This document shows positions 55,865 through 64,000 of a DNA stretch of 64,000 nt, piece after piece. The notes under the pieces are model-generated. The model searched no databases and had not been told where the DNA came from. It worked only from the letters and a program-made list of their open reading frames with translations. Both the position numbers and the translations under genes were made by a program. Source of the stretch: Hathewaya massiliensis (GTDB taxonomy: Bacteria > Bacillota > Clostridia > Clostridiales > Clostridiaceae); contig NZ_CABFVD010000003.1 of assembly GCF_902143515.1 (NCBI RefSeq), forward strand, positions 165,131-229,130, written 5' to 3'. How positions within the stretch are numbered: position 1 is the first letter of the stretch; every line of letters begins with the position of its first letter.

Positions 55865-56869
55865 TTACTTAGCCACAGGAATAAATCCCATTTTCTTTTG
55901 CATTTTTCTTAAAATCTTTCTAGATACATAAGTTGCTTTTTCAGCACCTTTTTTATAAATTTCTTCTAGGTATTTTTTATCTTCTAAAAGTTCTTTTATT
56001 TTATTTTGAATTGGTTCTAGTTCGCTGATTATAGCTTCTGCTACGTCATTTTTAAATTCAGCATAGCCTAAGTCTTTATACTTTTCTTCAATTTCTTCTA
56101 TGGTCATACCTGTTATTACACTTAAAATTGTAATCAAATTTTTAACTCCAAGTTGTTCTTCTGTATATTTTACTTTTCCAATACTATCTGTAACAGCACG
56201 ATTTATTTTCTTCCTTATAACCTCTGGTGGATCCATTATAAGTATATATGAATTAGGATTCTCAGCAGACTTTGACATTTTTTTAGTTGGTTCTTGAAGA
56301 TCCATGATTTTAGCTCCTGAGTCTGATATATATGGCTCTGGAATTGTAAATGTTGGACTATATAAGTTGTTAAATCTTTGAGCTAAGTCTCTTGTTAACT
56401 CTAAATGTTGTTTTTGATCTTTTCCTACTGGCACTAAGTCTGCATTATATAGTAATATATCAGCTGCCATTAATACGGGATAAGTTAATAATCCTGCACT
56501 AACTGATTCTCCATAACGCTGAGATTTATCCTTATACTGTGTCATTCTAAATAATTCACCTATATAAGTGTTGCAATTTAATAACCAAGCTGCCTCTGCA
56601 TGAGTTGATACATGTGATTGAATAAATATAGTATTTTTTTCTGGGTCTATACCTGATGCTATATATGTTGCTAGAACTTCTAAGGTTCTTCTTCTTAAAT
56701 CCTTTGGTTCTTGTTTTACTGTTATAGCATGTAAATCAACCACACAATAATAACAGTCATATTCCTCTTGTAATTTAACCCAGTTTTTTATAGCTCCTAA
56801 ATAATTTCCTAAGGTTAAATTTCCTGAAGGTTGTATTCCACTGAATATTACCTTTTTCTTTTCTTCCAT
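55865..56869 (-). CDS. trpS: Tryptophanyl-tRNA synthetase
   Basis: A 334-aa class I synthetase that charges tRNA-Trp. It has SGIQPSGNLTLGNYLGAI (HIGH-type) near residue 9, VGKDQKQHLELTRD near 145, and KKMSKSAENPNS (KMSKS) near 197. The start ATG 56869 lies 10 bases after AAGGAG; an in-frame GTG upstream is only one base from that site. It is controlled by a T-box leader with a Trp specifier. Confidence 0.96.
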   Translation of the reverse strand: MEEKKKVIFSGIQPSGNLTLGNYLGAIKNWVKLQEEYDCYYCVVDLHAITVKQEPKDLRRRTLEVLATYIASGIDPEKNTIFIQSHVSTHAEAAWLLNCNTYIGELFRMTQYKDKSQRYGESVSAGLLTYPVLMAADILLYNADLVPVGKDQKQHLELTRDLAQRFNNLYSPTFTIPEPYISDSGAKIMDLQEPTKKMSKSAENPNSYILIMDPPEVIRKKINRAVTDSIGKVKYTEEQLGVKNLITILSVITGMTIEEIEEKYKDLGYAEFKNDVAEAIISELEPIQNKIKELLEDKKYLEEIYKKGAEKATYVSRKILRKMQKKMGFIPVAK

Positions 56870-56967
56870 TTTAAACACACTCCTTAAATTATGTAATAAT
56901 GTCTTATGCCATAACCATTGTTCTGGTTCTCCAAGCTTATTGAAGTAAGATTAATATTTTTGAATAT

Positions 56968-57235
56968 TAAAAAGCCCTATGGTATAAAACCATAGGACGT
57001 AATTTTTACGTGGTGCCACCTAATTTTAAGAATAATAAATTTAAAATATTATTCTCCTCATTAATATAAAACCTAATACTTTTATAACGTAAAGCTAACG
57101 TATAAAGCTACTATATTTTCACTTTATATTCTCGGAGTCCCACTTTAGTCTAATCATAACTGCCATACTCTCACCCTCTATGACTCTCTGTAAATCTGTT
57201 TTTAGACCTACTCTTCTCTTCACAGAATTTATATA
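56968..57235 (-). ncRNA. T-box leader of trpS (specifier UGG)
   Basis: On the minus strand the T-box sequence AGGTGGCACCACG (57009-57021) is followed by a terminator CCTATGG/CCATAGG and GCTTTTT (56969-56996). Stem I carries GACTAAAGTGGGACTCCGAG (57131-57150) with the specifier codon TGG at 57140-57142, which is Trp. The AGAGAGTC and GGTGAGAG segments typical of T-box stem I lie upstream. Uncharged tRNA-Trp should allow trpS transcription. Confidence 0.94.
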
Positions 57236-57259
57236 TCTTTTAATAATTTTATTTAATAT

Positions 57260-57288
57260 ATAATATGCCTTTTTAATAATATTGTCAA
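57260..57288 (-). promoter_or_regulatory. trpS T-box promoter
   Basis: On the minus strand TTGACA (57283-57288) is followed by a 17-base spacer and TATTAT (57260-57265). It starts the T-box leader. Confidence 0.82.
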
Positions 57289-57371
57289 GGGGGTGAATAA
57301 CTCTTAACAGGCCTAAAATATCACACCCTATAGGACTTTCACGGAATAGATTATGGTCATGCTGGGCGCAC

Positions 57372-57400
57372 AAAAATAAGGAGAGCCTAGCCCTCCTTTA
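57372..57400 (-). terminator. Desulfoferrodoxin terminator
   Basis: AAGGAG and CTCCTT pair around a 9-base loop, followed by ATTTTTG on the minus strand. It separates dfx from the trpS unit. Confidence 0.8.
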
Positions 57401-57440
57401 AAGTCAGAAATTATTATTGCTTTTTTATATGTTTATATTT

Positions 57441-57818
57441 CTATTTTGAAGCCCATAATCCGTGTAGATTACAATATTCTCTTACTAGTATAACTTCTTC
57501 TTCAATTAAGAATATAGCTTCTGGTTTTTCACCTGCTTTTAAATATTTTCTATAAACTTTATTTGCTGTATGAGCTTCTATCCATTCGATATGGTGCTCT
57601 TCGCCCATTGGATGTTCAACTTCTCCTACAGTTACTTTAATTCCGCCTTCTATTTTTTCAACTACTGGTACGTGCTTTTCTCCTGCACCATCTTTTTCTA
57701 ATTCACTTTTTAAAGTCATTGGCTTTCCACAGCAAACTAATTCGCCTCCAGCACCATGCATAACCTCAACTATATTTCCACAGACTCCACATTTATAAAC
57801 TTCATGTAATTTTGTCAT
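57441..57818 (-). CDS. dfx: Desulfoferrodoxin (superoxide reductase)
   Basis: A 125-aa two-iron superoxide reductase. The N-terminal desulforedoxin-like centre has YKCGVCGN and VCCGKPM (four Cys ligands). The catalytic centre has EKHVPV, HPMGEEHHIEWIE and the C-terminal REYCNLHGLW with its Cys and His ligands. It reduces superoxide to peroxide without making oxygen, complementing the rubrerythrin at 26236. GGAGGAATTTAA precedes the ATG. Confidence 0.96.
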   Translation of the reverse strand: MTKLHEVYKCGVCGNIVEVMHGAGGELVCCGKPMTLKSELEKDGAGEKHVPVVEKIEGGIKVTVGEVEHPMGEEHHIEWIEAHTANKVYRKYLKAGEKPEAIFLIEEEVILVREYCNLHGLWASK

Positions 57819-58180
57819 TTAAATTCCTCCCTTACTAAATATATATATTCTCTTATATAAATTGTACATTAAAAATGTCTTTATTGTAAGTTTACATTAA
57901 ATAATTTTTAGAAATTTAACATAATTCTATTTATTATAACTAGTTAACACAATGGTTTTATACTAAACATATAAATTCTAGAGTATATTATATGTTTTCA
58001 TATAAGGTTTATCTTTAAATAAATTATATCATATAAGTTTTAAATTTTCAAGTATTATTATTAATTAATAATAACTATTGATAAAATATTAAATAAAGTA
58101 CACACTCTGTTTATCCTTATTGATAATTTAATTGTTTACGTGGAATACTAATTCTAGTTATTAAAAGAAGGAGGGATATT
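57819..58180. other. Divergent dfx/95-aa gene intergenic region
   Basis: AT-rich region without an ORF. It contains a perfect 20-base palindrome at 58055-58074 (TTATTATTAATTAATAATAA). I see no riboswitch or clear promoter pair, and an AT-only palindrome may be chance. Confidence 0.4.
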
Positions 58181-58468
58181 ATGAAAAATTCTAAAGAAAA
58201 TTTATCTTATGGTCCTGAAAAGAGAGATTTCATGGAAGCACCACAAAAGGAAGTAAAGTCATATTCACCCAAAAAAGATTATACTTTGCTTCCTGATAAT
58301 GTTACAGATAGAATTGCAGTAAATAACATAGCCTATCAAGAATTTGACTACACTTATGGTGATGTAGAACATGATGAACTTCACGATTTAGCTGGTGTAG
58401 AATTTAAAGAAACTAAAGAAAAACCCCTTAAAGAAAAGAATCACCAAGATCCTAATATGAAATACTAA
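58181..58468 (+). CDS. Hypothetical small charged protein
   Basis: A 95-aa soluble, highly charged protein without Cys, signal peptide or membrane helix. The middle (ITYGDVEHDELHDLAGVEF-like acidic stretch near residues 60-80) is acidic; the ends are Lys-rich. GAAGGAGGGATATT is an excellent ribosome binding site and a clear terminator follows. Composition suggests an intrinsically disordered protein; a spore or stress role is only a guess. Confidence 0.7.
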   Translation: MKNSKENLSYGPEKRDFMEAPQKEVKSYSPKKDYTLLPDNVTDRIAVNNIAYQEFDYTYGDVEHDELHDLAGVEFKETKEKPLKEKNHQDPNMKY

Positions 58469-58477
58469 ATTTTTTCT

Positions 58478-58530
58478 TATTAAAAAACTGTCTTAAGCTA
58501 TTTTGCCTAAGACAGTTTTTATTTTTTAGA
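58478..58530. terminator. Bidirectional terminator before the GH94 gene end
   Basis: AAAAACTGTCTTA pairs with TAAGACAGTTTTT over a 12-base loop. It serves the plus-strand 95-aa gene and the minus-strand giant gene. Confidence 0.88.
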
Positions 58531-61500
58531 TTGTAACCTCTATTATATGTTCCTTAGAGTCATTACTATAAGGTATAATATTTTCTTTTAAAGGAACTCC
58601 ATCCATTAATATTCCTTTTTCCTCTCCCCTTAAAACCTTAATTTTATATAAGGTTTTATCTTTTTTATATATAATTTCATATTCATTCCACTGTTTTGGA
58701 ATACATGGGTCTATGGTAAAGCCTTTTTTCTCAAGTAATTTTAATCCTAAGATGCCTTCTATGGCAACTCTATACATCCAAGATGAGGTTCCAGTATACC
58801 AGCTCCAACCTCCTCTGCCTATATGAGGTTCTACACCGTAAACATCTGCTGTCATTACAAAGGGTTCTGTCTTGTAAATTTCGCATTTTTCCTTACTATC
58901 TGTATGCTTTATAGGATTAATCATATTAAATAATTTAAGGGCATTTTCTTGTTTTTTTAGTTTGCACATAGCTAATATGACCCAGGTGGAGGCATGGGTA
59001 TATTGCCCTCCATTTTCCCTAACACCTCTTACATATCCTTTTATATAACCTGGTTCTAAATCTGAACTATAAAAAGGTGGTGTTAATAAAAGTATCAATC
59101 CTTCTTCTTCTTTTATTAGATATTTTTCTAAGGACTCTATTGCCTTTTCTACTTTTTCCTTCTCTCCACCATCAGAAATTACAGACCAAGATTGTGATAG
59201 GGAGTCAATTTTGCACTCCTTATTTTCTTTTGATCCTAATGGAGTACCATCATCAAAGTAAGCTCTTCTATACCATTCTCCATCCCATGCATTTTTATTT
59301 ATATTTTCCTTTATAAACTCTTTTGACTCTTCATATTTTTCTGCTCTTTCAATATCATTTTTATATCTACAGATTTTTATAAAATCCTTTAATATGGAAT
59401 ATAAAAACCAACCAAGCCATACACTTTCGCCCTTACCCTTATTACCAACTGTACTCATTCCATCATTCCAGTCTCCACTGCCCATTAAAGGTATATTGTG
59501 CGCACCAAAGTTTAAACCTTTTTCTATGGCTTTTATACAGTGATCATAAATAGATTCTTTCTTATCTGCAACTTTAGATATAGTATATCTCTCATCTTCG
59601 CCCTCTCTTAAAGGCTCATCATAAAGATATGTTGCTTCCTCCTCTAGTATAGAGTAGTCTCCTGTGTTTTTAATATAATCTAAGGTAACATAGGGTAACC
59701 ATAATAAGTCATCTGAAAATCTGGTTCTAATACCACTATCTACTCCAGGATGCCACCAGTGTTGAACATCCCCTTCTATAAACTGTCTTGAAGCACTATG
59801 GAGTATTTGATCCCTTGTAATTTTAGGATTTAAATATGCTATAGGCATAACGTCCTGAAGCTGATCTCTAAATCCAAAGGCACCTCCAGATTGATAAAAG
59901 GCAGTTCTAGCCCAAAGCCTACATGCTATGGTTTGATACATTAACCATCCATTAACTAGGATATCCATAGACTTCTCAGGAGTATTTACCTTTATAGCTC
60001 CTAGAGTTTCCTTCCAATATTTTAAGGTTTTTTCAAATTCCTTATCTATACTTTCCATAGAGCTATATTTATTTACTAATGCTTCTACTCTCTCAAGGCT
60101 CTTCTCTTCTCCAAATAAAACCACTAATTCTCTCTCTTCTCCTGGTTCTAGAGTTATTTCACCTTTCATAGCAAAGCATGGATCCATACCTGCTCCTACA
60201 GTATTAGATAGTTCTTTCTTATAAAGACCTGCTGGATTTTCCGTATCTCTCATTCTACCTATAAACTCTGCTCTACAACCAGTATAGCTTAAATTATCTA
60301 CTCCTATAGTTTTTAAAAAGGCATAGCTTTCGTTAAAATGCATACTATAAGGATTTTTAGCATATAAAAATCCTTCGGAATGATAAAAAGTAGCTATTTT
60401 ATCTGATGTATAAGCTGGTACAACACCCATGACTAAATGTGCATAATAAGTTAAACTTAAGGTTCTCTTTTTCTTTTCCTTATTTTTAAGTCTTACTTTT
60501 ATAAATTTTAAGCTTTCCTCCATTGGAAGAAACATCTTCTCTTCCCCTTCTATATTAAAGGCAGTATGAGAAAACTTAGAATAACCGAATCCATGAGTAA
60601 TTAAATAATCTCCTTCACCTCTTATAGGCTTTGGAGTAATGCTCCAAAAGTCTCCTGACTCTTCATCCTTAAGATATAATACTTCTGAAGGATGGTCACT
60701 TACCCAATCATTATTCCAATTAGTTATTTTATTTTCCCTACTGTTTTCACTCCAAGTATAAGCACTTCCGCTTTCAGAGATATGAAAACCAAACTTAGGA
60801 TTGGATATAACATTAATCCAAGGTGCAGGAGTATTTTGTTCTTCTTTAAGATGAATTATATATTCACTTCCATCCTTAGAAAAACCACCATATCCATTAT
60901 AGAAATCCATAGTTGGAGGGTTTAATTTTTCCCCACTATGCTCCTTATGCTTATGTCTATTATTTTCACTTAATTCGCCATATTTATTTATATGAATTTG
61001 ATTTTTAATGAGATCTCCTTCACCATCTATTACAATACGAGCCAGTGCCTTAAATAACTCTAAATCTTCTAAATTCATATTTTCTTTGTTTAATACAAAG
61101 ATTCCTCCACTTTTATTTAGCTTATCTCTTCCATACCCTGAATATATAATGTCCATAATAGTTCTTTTTACTGGGTTATGGTAACTATTTTCCTCTTCAT
61201 TTATAATTACAAGATCAACTTTTAGCCCTTTTAAGTTCCAATATTCATGAGCACTTATGATTTGAATTAATTTATCTATATTTTTTTCTTCCTTTATAAG
61301 AAGTAACACTATTGGAACATCACCTGAAATTCCATAGGACCATAGTGAACTTTGATTTTTTATTATGTTTTTTATATACTCTTCTCTTTTTTTCATAAGT
61401 GGAGATAAATAAAGTATTCTTGATGCCATATCTTGATATAAATTAGCTTGAGGAGATTTAATACCTAAATATCTCATCTCTGTTTGTGCTGCATTAAGGG

Positions 61501-64000
61501 TTAGATTATACTGTCTATTTACAACTGTCATATCACCATATTTTCTAGCTAAATATAAGACTTCATCCCTATTATCACTGTATGCAGTAATAAATGCTAA
61601 TTCTATTTTCTCACCTTTTGGTATTGATACTTTTGCTTTTAAACTTATTATAGGATCTAATACTACCCCTTTAGAATTCTCCAAGTTTTCTTTATTTAAT
61701 GCCTGAGGTTCTTTCTTATTTCCACCTCTTCCAATAAAGTCTACCCTTGCAGTTTCATACTCTATATCCTCTATTATTTTTGCATTTGTAGCTAGTGTAT
61801 GCACTAAATAAGGAGTAGTTTTTCCCTTTGCCCTTGGTCTTCTTTTGCAAATAAGAGCTAGCGGATTATTTACAAATTCTGTAGTTATAAAGAGATTGCT
61901 AAAGGCTTGATGAACTAAATCTCCATCATAATCTGCTAATACAACTTCTCCATAACTTATTAGTTCAATTTCTCTTTCTTCTTCTCCTAAATTTTCTAGT
62001 GTAATTTTTCTTATTTCTACATCATCTTCACTAGAAACTATTACCTCTGTTTTACTTAATATATTTTTATAGTTTTTTTTGAATTCAGCTTTATCTATGG
62101 AAAAGCTTACTTCATAATCCTGGCCTTCCTCCATAGTAGGTGAATAAGTAGCACTCCAGTATTCCTTTGTTTTACTATCTTTTATATATACATATAGACC
62201 TGTATTATCCTCAGTAACATCTGCCCTCCATCTATATAAAAAGGTATCCTTAAATTTTGTATATCCACTACCACTGTTAGATATCATAAGGGATAGATTT
62301 CCATTAGATAAAAGTTGCACTTCTGGAATTATGGTGTTACCCTTTGTGTATTTTCTTTCAATAATCCTTTGCTTTTTAAATTTAGTCTCTTTCAAATCAA
62401 ATTTATATTCTCTGTCATATACAATTTTATTGGGTACTTTTTCCTGAAGTAAAATTTCTATGGATTTTATTATAGGAATACTGTGAAATCTTTCTTGTAA
62501 TATATTGTAATTTAATACATTGTCAATAGCCATTAAACTCATACCTTGATGGTGTATCATAAAACATTTTACTATTTGATTTTTATTATTTTTATTTGAA
62601 TTATATTTTGTGTAATCTATAGCTTCGTAAAAACCATAAACACCTTCCATGCCTTCTTTTATAAGCCCTTTAATATTAATTAAAGAATTTTTTAAATCCT
62701 TTTGAAGGGCTAAAACTGTGGAATAAGGAGATATTACTAGTTCATTTATAAGCCCTCTTTTAAGACCTATTCCAGGAACTCCAAAAGCCTTATATTGATA
62801 ATTCTTATTTATATCAAAGTTATAAAAAGCTGATTCTGAAATTCCAAAAGGAACTCCTCTATGCTTTGCATATTTTCTTTGCCCATATAAAACAGAATTA
62901 TAGGTATTATTAAGCAAAGTATCAGGATAAGTCTTCATTATTAATAGTGGCATAAAATATTCAAACATAGTACCACTCCATGAAACCAAGCCTTTGTTTC
63001 TTCCCATTAAAGTCATACTTCTTCCAAGCTTAAACCAATGTTCCTTTGGAACATCTCCCTTAGCTATAGCAACAAAACTAGCCTGCCTTGATTCTGATGC
63101 CAATAGATCATAATAGCTATTATTTAAAGTCTTATTTCCCATATCAAAACCAATAGAAAATAACTTTCTCTTTTTAGAGTATAGAAATTTAAAGTCAGTG
63201 TTATATGCTATTTTATCTAGTTCTTCCCCTACAGTTTTTATCCTATCTATAATGGAAGCTATATAAACCCTACTACTTTTTACTGCATCTATAATGTTTA
63301 ACTTAGGATTTATCTCTAATAAATCTTCCTCTATAGAATATAGTTCCTCTTGAATATCTTTTAACTTAATTTTTGAACTTACGGATATTAATCTTAATTT
63401 TATTGGTTCACTGATTTCTTCTTCTTCAATTATTTTTACCCAAGGGAATACCTCATCTATTTCTCTTATATAAGCTTGAATATCCTTTTTCACTTTATTG
63501 CTCCAATAAAGTGATTTACTTCCTGCATTTTCAAAGGCCTTATTTAAATTTTCTAATATATACATAAGAGTTTTCCTAAAGGCTATTATATCTAGTTCTG
63601 TTTCTTCATTAAGGTTTATATTTTGAATTTTATTTTCTTTTCCTAAAATTTCTTTTATTTCTTTTTTGCTTAAATTTAAAGTATCATTTAATCCTTTCTT
63701 TATGCACTTATTAAAATAAGGACTATTCAACTTTTCATTTAAAGTTTTTCCACATAACCACAGGTATCCAACTAAATTCCCACTGTCAACTGTGGATATA
63801 AACCTTGGATACAGGGGTTCCTTTGTCACTGTATTGTACCAGTTATAAAAGTGGCCTTTATAACTTTCTAAAGTATTCATAGATAACACTATATTATCTA
63901 ATCTCTCTAAAGCTTCTAATAGTCCTATATATCCCATATCTAATGCAACTATATTGGAACTTAGAGCCATACCTATGTTTGTAGGTGAAGTTCTAGTTGC
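58526..64000 (-). CDS. Cyclic beta-1,2-glucan synthase-like GH94 protein, C-terminal part
   Basis: At least 1824 residues are visible and the frame continues off the right edge, so the N-terminus is missing. The visible start (TSPTNIGM...GHFYNWYNT...STVDSGNLVGYL) and LLASESRQASFVAIAKGDVP, WSGTMFEYFMPLL and HHQGMSLMAIDNVL match the glycoamylase-like region of NdvB-type cyclic beta-1,2-glucan synthases. Two GH94 N-terminal-like beta domains follow. The (alpha/alpha)6 catalytic GH94 part has GAFGFRDQLQDVMP, QFIEGDVQHWWHP and GSGDWNDGM (about 59457-59480), whose Asp is the general acid of this phosphorylase family. It likely makes or trims cyclic beta-1,2-glucan; the membrane glucosyltransferase region cannot be seen. 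Confidence 0.88.
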   Translation of the reverse strand, partial: ATRTSPTNIGMALSSNIVALDMGYIGLLEALERLDNIVLSMNTLESYKGHFYNWYNTVTKEPLYPRFISTVDSGNLVGYLWLCGKTLNEKLNSPYFNKCIKKGLNDTLNLSKKEIKEILGKENKIQNINLNEETELDIIAFRKTLMYILENLNKAFENAGSKSLYWSNKVKKDIQAYIREIDEVFPWVKIIEEEEISEPIKLRLISVSSKIKLKDIQEELYSIEEDLLEINPKLNIIDAVKSSRVYIASIIDRIKTVGEELDKIAYNTDFKFLYSKKRKLFSIGFDMGNKTLNNSYYDLLASESRQASFVAIAKGDVPKEHWFKLGRSMTLMGRNKGLVSWSGTMFEYFMPLLIMKTYPDTLLNNTYNSVLYGQRKYAKHRGVPFGISESAFYNFDINKNYQYKAFGVPGIGLKRGLINELVISPYSTVLALQKDLKNSLINIKGLIKEGMEGVYGFYEAIDYTKYNSNKNNKNQIVKCFMIHHQGMSLMAIDNVLNYNILQERFHSIPIIKSIEILLQEKVPNKIVYDREYKFDLKETKFKKQRIIERKYTKGNTIIPEVQLLSNGNLSLMISNSGSGYTKFKDTFLYRWRADVTEDNTGLYVYIKDSKTKEYWSATYSPTMEEGQDYEVSFSIDKAEFKKNYKNILSKTEVIVSSEDDVEIRKITLENLGEEEREIELISYGEVVLADYDGDLVHQAFSNLFITTEFVNNPLALICKRRPRAKGKTTPYLVHTLATNAKIIEDIEYETARVDFIGRGGNKKEPQALNKENLENSKGVVLDPIISLKAKVSIPKGEKIELAFITAYSDNRDEVLYLARKYGDMTVVNRQYNLTLNAAQTEMRYLGIKSPQANLYQDMASRILYLSPLMKKREEYIKNIIKNQSSLWSYGISGDVPIVLLLIKEEKNIDKLIQIISAHEYWNLKGLKVDLVIINEEENSYHNPVKRTIMDIIYSGYGRDKLNKSGGIFVLNKENMNLEDLELFKALARIVIDGEGDLIKNQIHINKYGELSENNRHKHKEHSGEKLNPPTMDFYNGYGGFSKDGSEYIIHLKEEQNTPAPWINVISNPKFGFHISESGSAYTWSENSRENKITNWNNDWVSDHPSEVLYLKDEESGDFWSITPKPIRGEGDYLITHGFGYSKFSHTAFNIEGEEKMFLPMEESLKFIKVRLKNKEKKKRTLSLTYYAHLVMGVVPAYTSDKIATFYHSEGFLYAKNPYSMHFNESYAFLKTIGVDNLSYTGCRAEFIGRMRDTENPAGLYKKELSNTVGAGMDPCFAMKGEITLEPGEERELVVLFGEEKSLERVEALVNKYSSMESIDKEFEKTLKYWKETLGAIKVNTPEKSMDILVNGWLMYQTIACRLWARTAFYQSGGAFGFRDQLQDVMPIAYLNPKITRDQILHSASRQFIEGDVQHWWHPGVDSGIRTRFSDDLLWLPYVTLDYIKNTGDYSILEEEATYLYDEPLREGEDERYTISKVADKKESIYDHCIKAIEKGLNFGAHNIPLMGSGDWNDGMSTVGNKGKGESVWLGWFLYSILKDFIKICRYKNDIERAEKYEESKEFIKENINKNAWDGEWYRRAYFDDGTPLGSKENKECKIDSLSQSWSVISDGGEKEKVEKAIESLEKYLIKEEEGLILLLTPPFYSSDLEPGYIKGYVRGVRENGGQYTHASTWVILAMCKLKKQENALKLFNMINPIKHTDSKEKCEIYKTEPFVMTADVYGVEPHIGRGGWSWYTGTSSWMYRVAIEGILGLKLLEKKGFTIDPCIPKQWNEYEIIYKKDKTLYKIKVLRGEEKGILMDGVPLKENIIPYSNDSKEHIIEVTI

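Noticed and set aside
57119-57373. 84-aa ORF on the minus strand
   Set aside because: It overlaps stem I of the trpS T-box and its promoter; codon content and motif match RNA structure, not a protein.

Overview
The window is chromosomal DNA of a low-GC, spore-forming, amino-acid-fermenting Clostridium (sensu lato). The evidence is the AT-rich sequence, strong GGAGG-type ribosome binding sites, a complete selenium-dependent glycine reductase (Stickland) operon, a SleB-type spore cortex hydrolase, rubrerythrin and desulfoferrodoxin, tandem glycine and T-box riboregulators, and the YlqG/FlhX pair of Firmicutes. I cannot name the species from sequence alone. No phage, insertion sequence, CRISPR array, tRNA or rRNA was found.

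Layout. 1-2.7 kb (minus strand): glycolytic cluster cggR-gap-pgk with a CggR-type operator. 2.9-11.4 kb (minus): grdX-trxB-trxA-grdE-grdA-grdB-grdC-grdD preceded by a tandem glycine riboswitch and terminator. grdA and grdB each contain an in-frame UGA read as selenocysteine. 11.5-12.9 kb: degV and trmL. 13.2-14.2 kb: a second, stand-alone gap gene whose cofactor-binding residues differ from the first. 14.4-24.6 kb: VanW/G5 protein, M42 aminopeptidase, SleB, a broken asnB, YgiQ radical SAM protein, lipid kinase, CBS protein and pssA. 24.6-31 kb: Cax antiporter, rubrerythrin, lone sdaAA, a TGS/uridine-kinase-like protein and the DUF421/DUF4363 pair. 31-36 kb: fba, nucleoid-associated protein, and a translationally coupled CYTH-DUF5685-J-domain cluster. 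36-49 kb: T-box-leuS, RelQ-like synthetase, DUF2225 protein, phosphoesterase, FlhX/YlqG-like pair, tyrS, AlbA-type protein and prfC. 49-53 kb: a three-gene ABC transporter. 53-58 kb: a decayed gene remnant, arsR-arsC-acr3, T-box-trpS and desulfoferrodoxin. 58.5-64 kb: the C-terminal part of a giant GH94 cyclic-glucan-synthase-like protein that runs off the end of the window.

How the genes work together. Glycine is sensed by the riboswitch, which should allow read-through into the grd operon. TrxB/TrxA then supply electrons, selenoproteins GrdB (with pyruvoyl GrdE) and GrdA activate and transfer the carboxymethyl group, and GrdC/GrdD release acetyl phosphate. The glycolytic genes are controlled separately by CggR. 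Oxidative-stress (rubrerythrin, superoxide reductase) and arsenic-resistance genes fit an anaerobe in redox-variable habitats.

The most interesting non-textbook signals are: the second GAPDH with residues suggesting altered NAD/NADP preference; a CEIC-type thioredoxin in the grd operon; a dispersed intergenic element present three times (35.6, 45.6 and 52.4 kb); a 120-bp imperfect palindrome at 47 kb; a possible structured leader before a 51-aa membrane peptide; and a frameshifted secreted-protein-like remnant at 53.1-53.4 kb. I did not find a convincing wholly new multi-gene system.
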